Shown here in pieces: positions 27,288 through 29,026 of a stretch of 29,026 nt of DNA; position 1 is the stretch's first letter, and every line of letters begins with the position of its first letter. The translations under genes and the position numbers were made by a program. Source of the stretch: Cytidiella melzeri (Eukaryota > Basidiomycota > Agaricomycetes > Polyporales > Irpicaceae); assembly GCA_022592445.1 (NCBI GenBank), contig JABYQR010000477.1, positions 1 through 29,026 on the forward strand, in the 5' to 3' direction. Under the pieces are notes generated by a model, which saw only the letters and a program-made list of their open reading frames with translations, did not search any database and was not told the DNA's origin.

Positions 27288-28045
27288 TGCCAAAAGAATC
27301 CCACTCCCGTTTCACTGCTCGCCCAGATCCTTTGCATAAGGATCTGAATCAAGCGCGTCGAGAAGTCCAGATCCACCGTGCCCTACCTCAGGCCGTGTTT
27401 GATCAACTTGACGCAGAGCACGCACGTGGCAAGAGTCACAAGTACACGGAGAAGGAACTCAAGGCTATTGCCTCCTACGTCGGTCGTCGTAAACCCAAGG
27501 GTTCTGCCCTTACACACAGATTCCCCACAGTAGAGGAGTTTGAAAAACTCCGCGCCGAATCCAAAGAGTTCGCCGTCCGCACCGCACGCGAACGAGCTGA
27601 AGCATTAGCCAGTCTCCCTAAGAAACCTTCATTAGCAGAACGCTTCCCAGCCCGGCCCGCTACCAACCCTAGCGCAGCCCTTATAGCAGCTAAGCCGACT
27701 CTCATCGACTTCCACAAGCATACTGTTGAAGACCTTCGCGGTATCTTCACTCCCAAGCTCACCGCCACCCTCCAACGTCTGTCGATCCTCCCCACCATCG
27801 ACAAATACCACCAGCTTCACAAAGATACGAAGCGTCAGTTTGAACAGGAGAAACAGAAGCTAGAAAAGCTTCTAGAGGAATTACCAACCCGAGCCCCTGT
27901 CATCACTCATCGTGAGTGGCAGCTGCTGGATTGGGGATTGAAGGCAATTGGGAAAGTCAGCTTCACGGGTCTAAGGAGGAACTACGAGCAGGTGTTCAAA
28001 GCGTTAGACAAAGTTTGGGCAGACGAGTACTTCATCTCGTTCTGA
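27288..28045 (+). CDS. Ty3-element ORF1, intact, unknown function
   Basis: Open to TGA at 28043-28045 and encoding 252 residues including the spliced start. It begins PKESHSRFTARPDPLHK, has YTEKELKAIASYVGRR, TLIDFHKHTVEDLRGIF, a charged helical, coiled-coil-like segment (DTKRQFEQEKQKLEKLLEEL) and ends GLKAIGKV...KVWADEYFISF. There is no Met inside. It lies between the LTR and gag and is conserved, in pieces, in the older element at 61-736, so it is a real element gene. No catalytic motif or known domain is recognised; a structural or RNA-binding role is a guess. The gag frame continues directly after its stop without a shift. Confidence 0.75.
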
Positions 28046-29026
28046 GTAGAATACAGTGTGGCTTCCCAAAGTCCCAATAGTAGCATTTGGTCCAGAGATC
28101 ATCTTCCTTGCGAAAACTATCCGCACGCCTTCAACAACCAGACCGTCAGAGACGAGTGCTACGACCCAGAAGAAGGACACCAAACTTGTGAGGTACAACC
28201 GTGTCCCAACCGCTACAACAGAGTAGAATATCCTGGTCGTTACGCAAATCAGTATCGACCCATTCATCACTGGCAAGAAGATCGCATTCTCGAGTCACTC
28301 CCACCCCTGCCTGAACCTGAAGAAGACTTCGATCGAACCTTCACGCAGGAACAATACCCGATGGACTCTACCAATGTCTCCCAGCATGCTTCGAGGGTAG
28401 CAACCCCGGCCCCCACACAAGAACCGTCTCCACCCCCCACAGCAGAACAGCTTCTGCATGCACTACTCCTTGGTCAACAACAGTTGACACAAGCTATCAC
28501 AGCACTGGTTCAGAACCAGCAACAACCAGTCAATAACAGGTCACGGGAAAGGGTTGTAGAAAAACCCGCCAGCTTCAAGGGCAATGCTAGTAGTGACGCG
28601 CGTCGCTTTTTAGCTGCCTTTTCAATGTACGCACAGTTTAATGAGAAGCTGTCTCCGTACAATACCCAAGGTGGCCAGACCCGGTTAGATCATCTCTGGA
28701 TTTCGTCGGCCCTGTCCTTTATGACCGAAGATGCGGCTGTTTGGGCTACTCCCCACATGGATTTGATTGCCAGCCATCAAATGGCATTCAATGGTGACTG
28801 GGACGACTTCAGGACGGCATTCAAGGCACGATTTGAACCAGTTGACGAAATGGTGGATGCTAAGGCCAAGCTCAGGGAGCTGTGGCAAGGCAAAAAGACG
28901 GTTCCCGAGTACACGGCCAGATTCCGGGAAATCATGGACAGGACAGGTTACTCGACACAGGATCTACGGGACCGTTATTACGAACATCTGAGCACCACAA
29001 TTAAGGATGAACTGGTCCACACTGCA
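28046..29026 (+). CDS. gag: Ty3-element gag, partial at window end
   Basis: The frame is open from just after the ORF1 TGA to the last base of the window; the first ATG is at 28361. The part before the ATG (28046-28360) is a linker with EVQPCPN and EYPGRYANQY, conserved in the old element. After the ATG come a Pro/Gln-rich stretch and the capsid region: KPASFKGNASSDARRFLAAF, MTEDAAVWATPHM, DWDDFRTAFKARFEP and KTVPEYTARFREIM (Retrotrans_gag type). Translation could begin at 28361, or include the linker by stop-codon readthrough or splicing. The rest of gag and pol are beyond the window. No breaks are visible. Confidence 0.8.

Noticed and set aside
1..29026. CRISPR arrays, rRNA, tRNA, bacterial promoters or Shine-Dalgarno sites
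   Set aside because: None seen by eye; introns and element types show a fungal nuclear genome. A tRNA scan was not possible, so a degenerate tRNA could be missed.

Overview
The window looks like accessory DNA from a filamentous fungus, most likely an agaricomycete basidiomycete (Rhizoctonia/Ceratobasidium-like genomes would fit, but the species cannot be read from the sequence). Evidence is the many short GT-AG introns (about 45-77 nt), a chromodomain Ty3 element, a KDZ-type DNA transposon with introns, a mitochondrial-type NAD(P) transhydrogenase gene, and no bacterial gene organisation. Almost everything is mobile DNA or broken gene copies. Only one gene looks intact and host-like: a small secreted protein at about 14.8 kb.

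Layout. 61-4750: a decayed Ty3/chromovirus element in + orientation: ORF1 relic, gag, then a solo copia-type LTR exactly where protease/RT/RNase H should be, then integrase with chromodomain and a 3' LTR. 4845-5012: an antisense scrap of an unidentified gene. 5020-6626: a 5'-truncated Ty1/copia element (RT-RNase H plus 3' LTR). 6780-8660 (- strand): a decayed multi-exon gene of unknown family. 9243-10190: a Cys-rich ORF and its 3' tail; a diverged inverted copy lies at 23.2-24.3 kb, so this is an unnamed repeat family. 10.2-13.04 kb: a KDZ transposase relic preceded by a spliced scrap. 13.2-13.48 kb: minisatellite. 14806-15587: the secreted-protein gene. 16.0-17.25 kb: direct repeats and low-complexity DNA. 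17922-20128 (- strand): a truncated transhydrogenase copy that keeps its introns. 21.1-21.47 kb: end of an SNF2 ATPase. 21.74-23.0 kb: a copia LTR plus gag start. 25115-26386: a long ORF of unknown family. 26424-29026: the 5' part of a second, much better preserved Ty3 element related to the first (LTR, leader, ORF1, gag, running off the window).

Two retroelement features stand out. First, each of three diverged copia LTRs carries a tandem duplication in its putative R region in which one copy contains a 55-59 nt GT-AG segment and the other is, to the base, the spliced version. Second, in the intact Ty3 element the 252-codon ORF1 has no ATG anywhere; a 69-nt leader intron, if spliced, joins an A to TG and makes the start codon. 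The old copy at the window start keeps the same AG|TG junction. After the ORF1 stop the reading frame stays open into gag and is conserved in both copies.

Decay is patterned: most premature stops in recognisable genes are TGA where the family has Arg (CGA), and other changes are Arg to Cys, which suggests CpG-to-TpG mutation of repeats.
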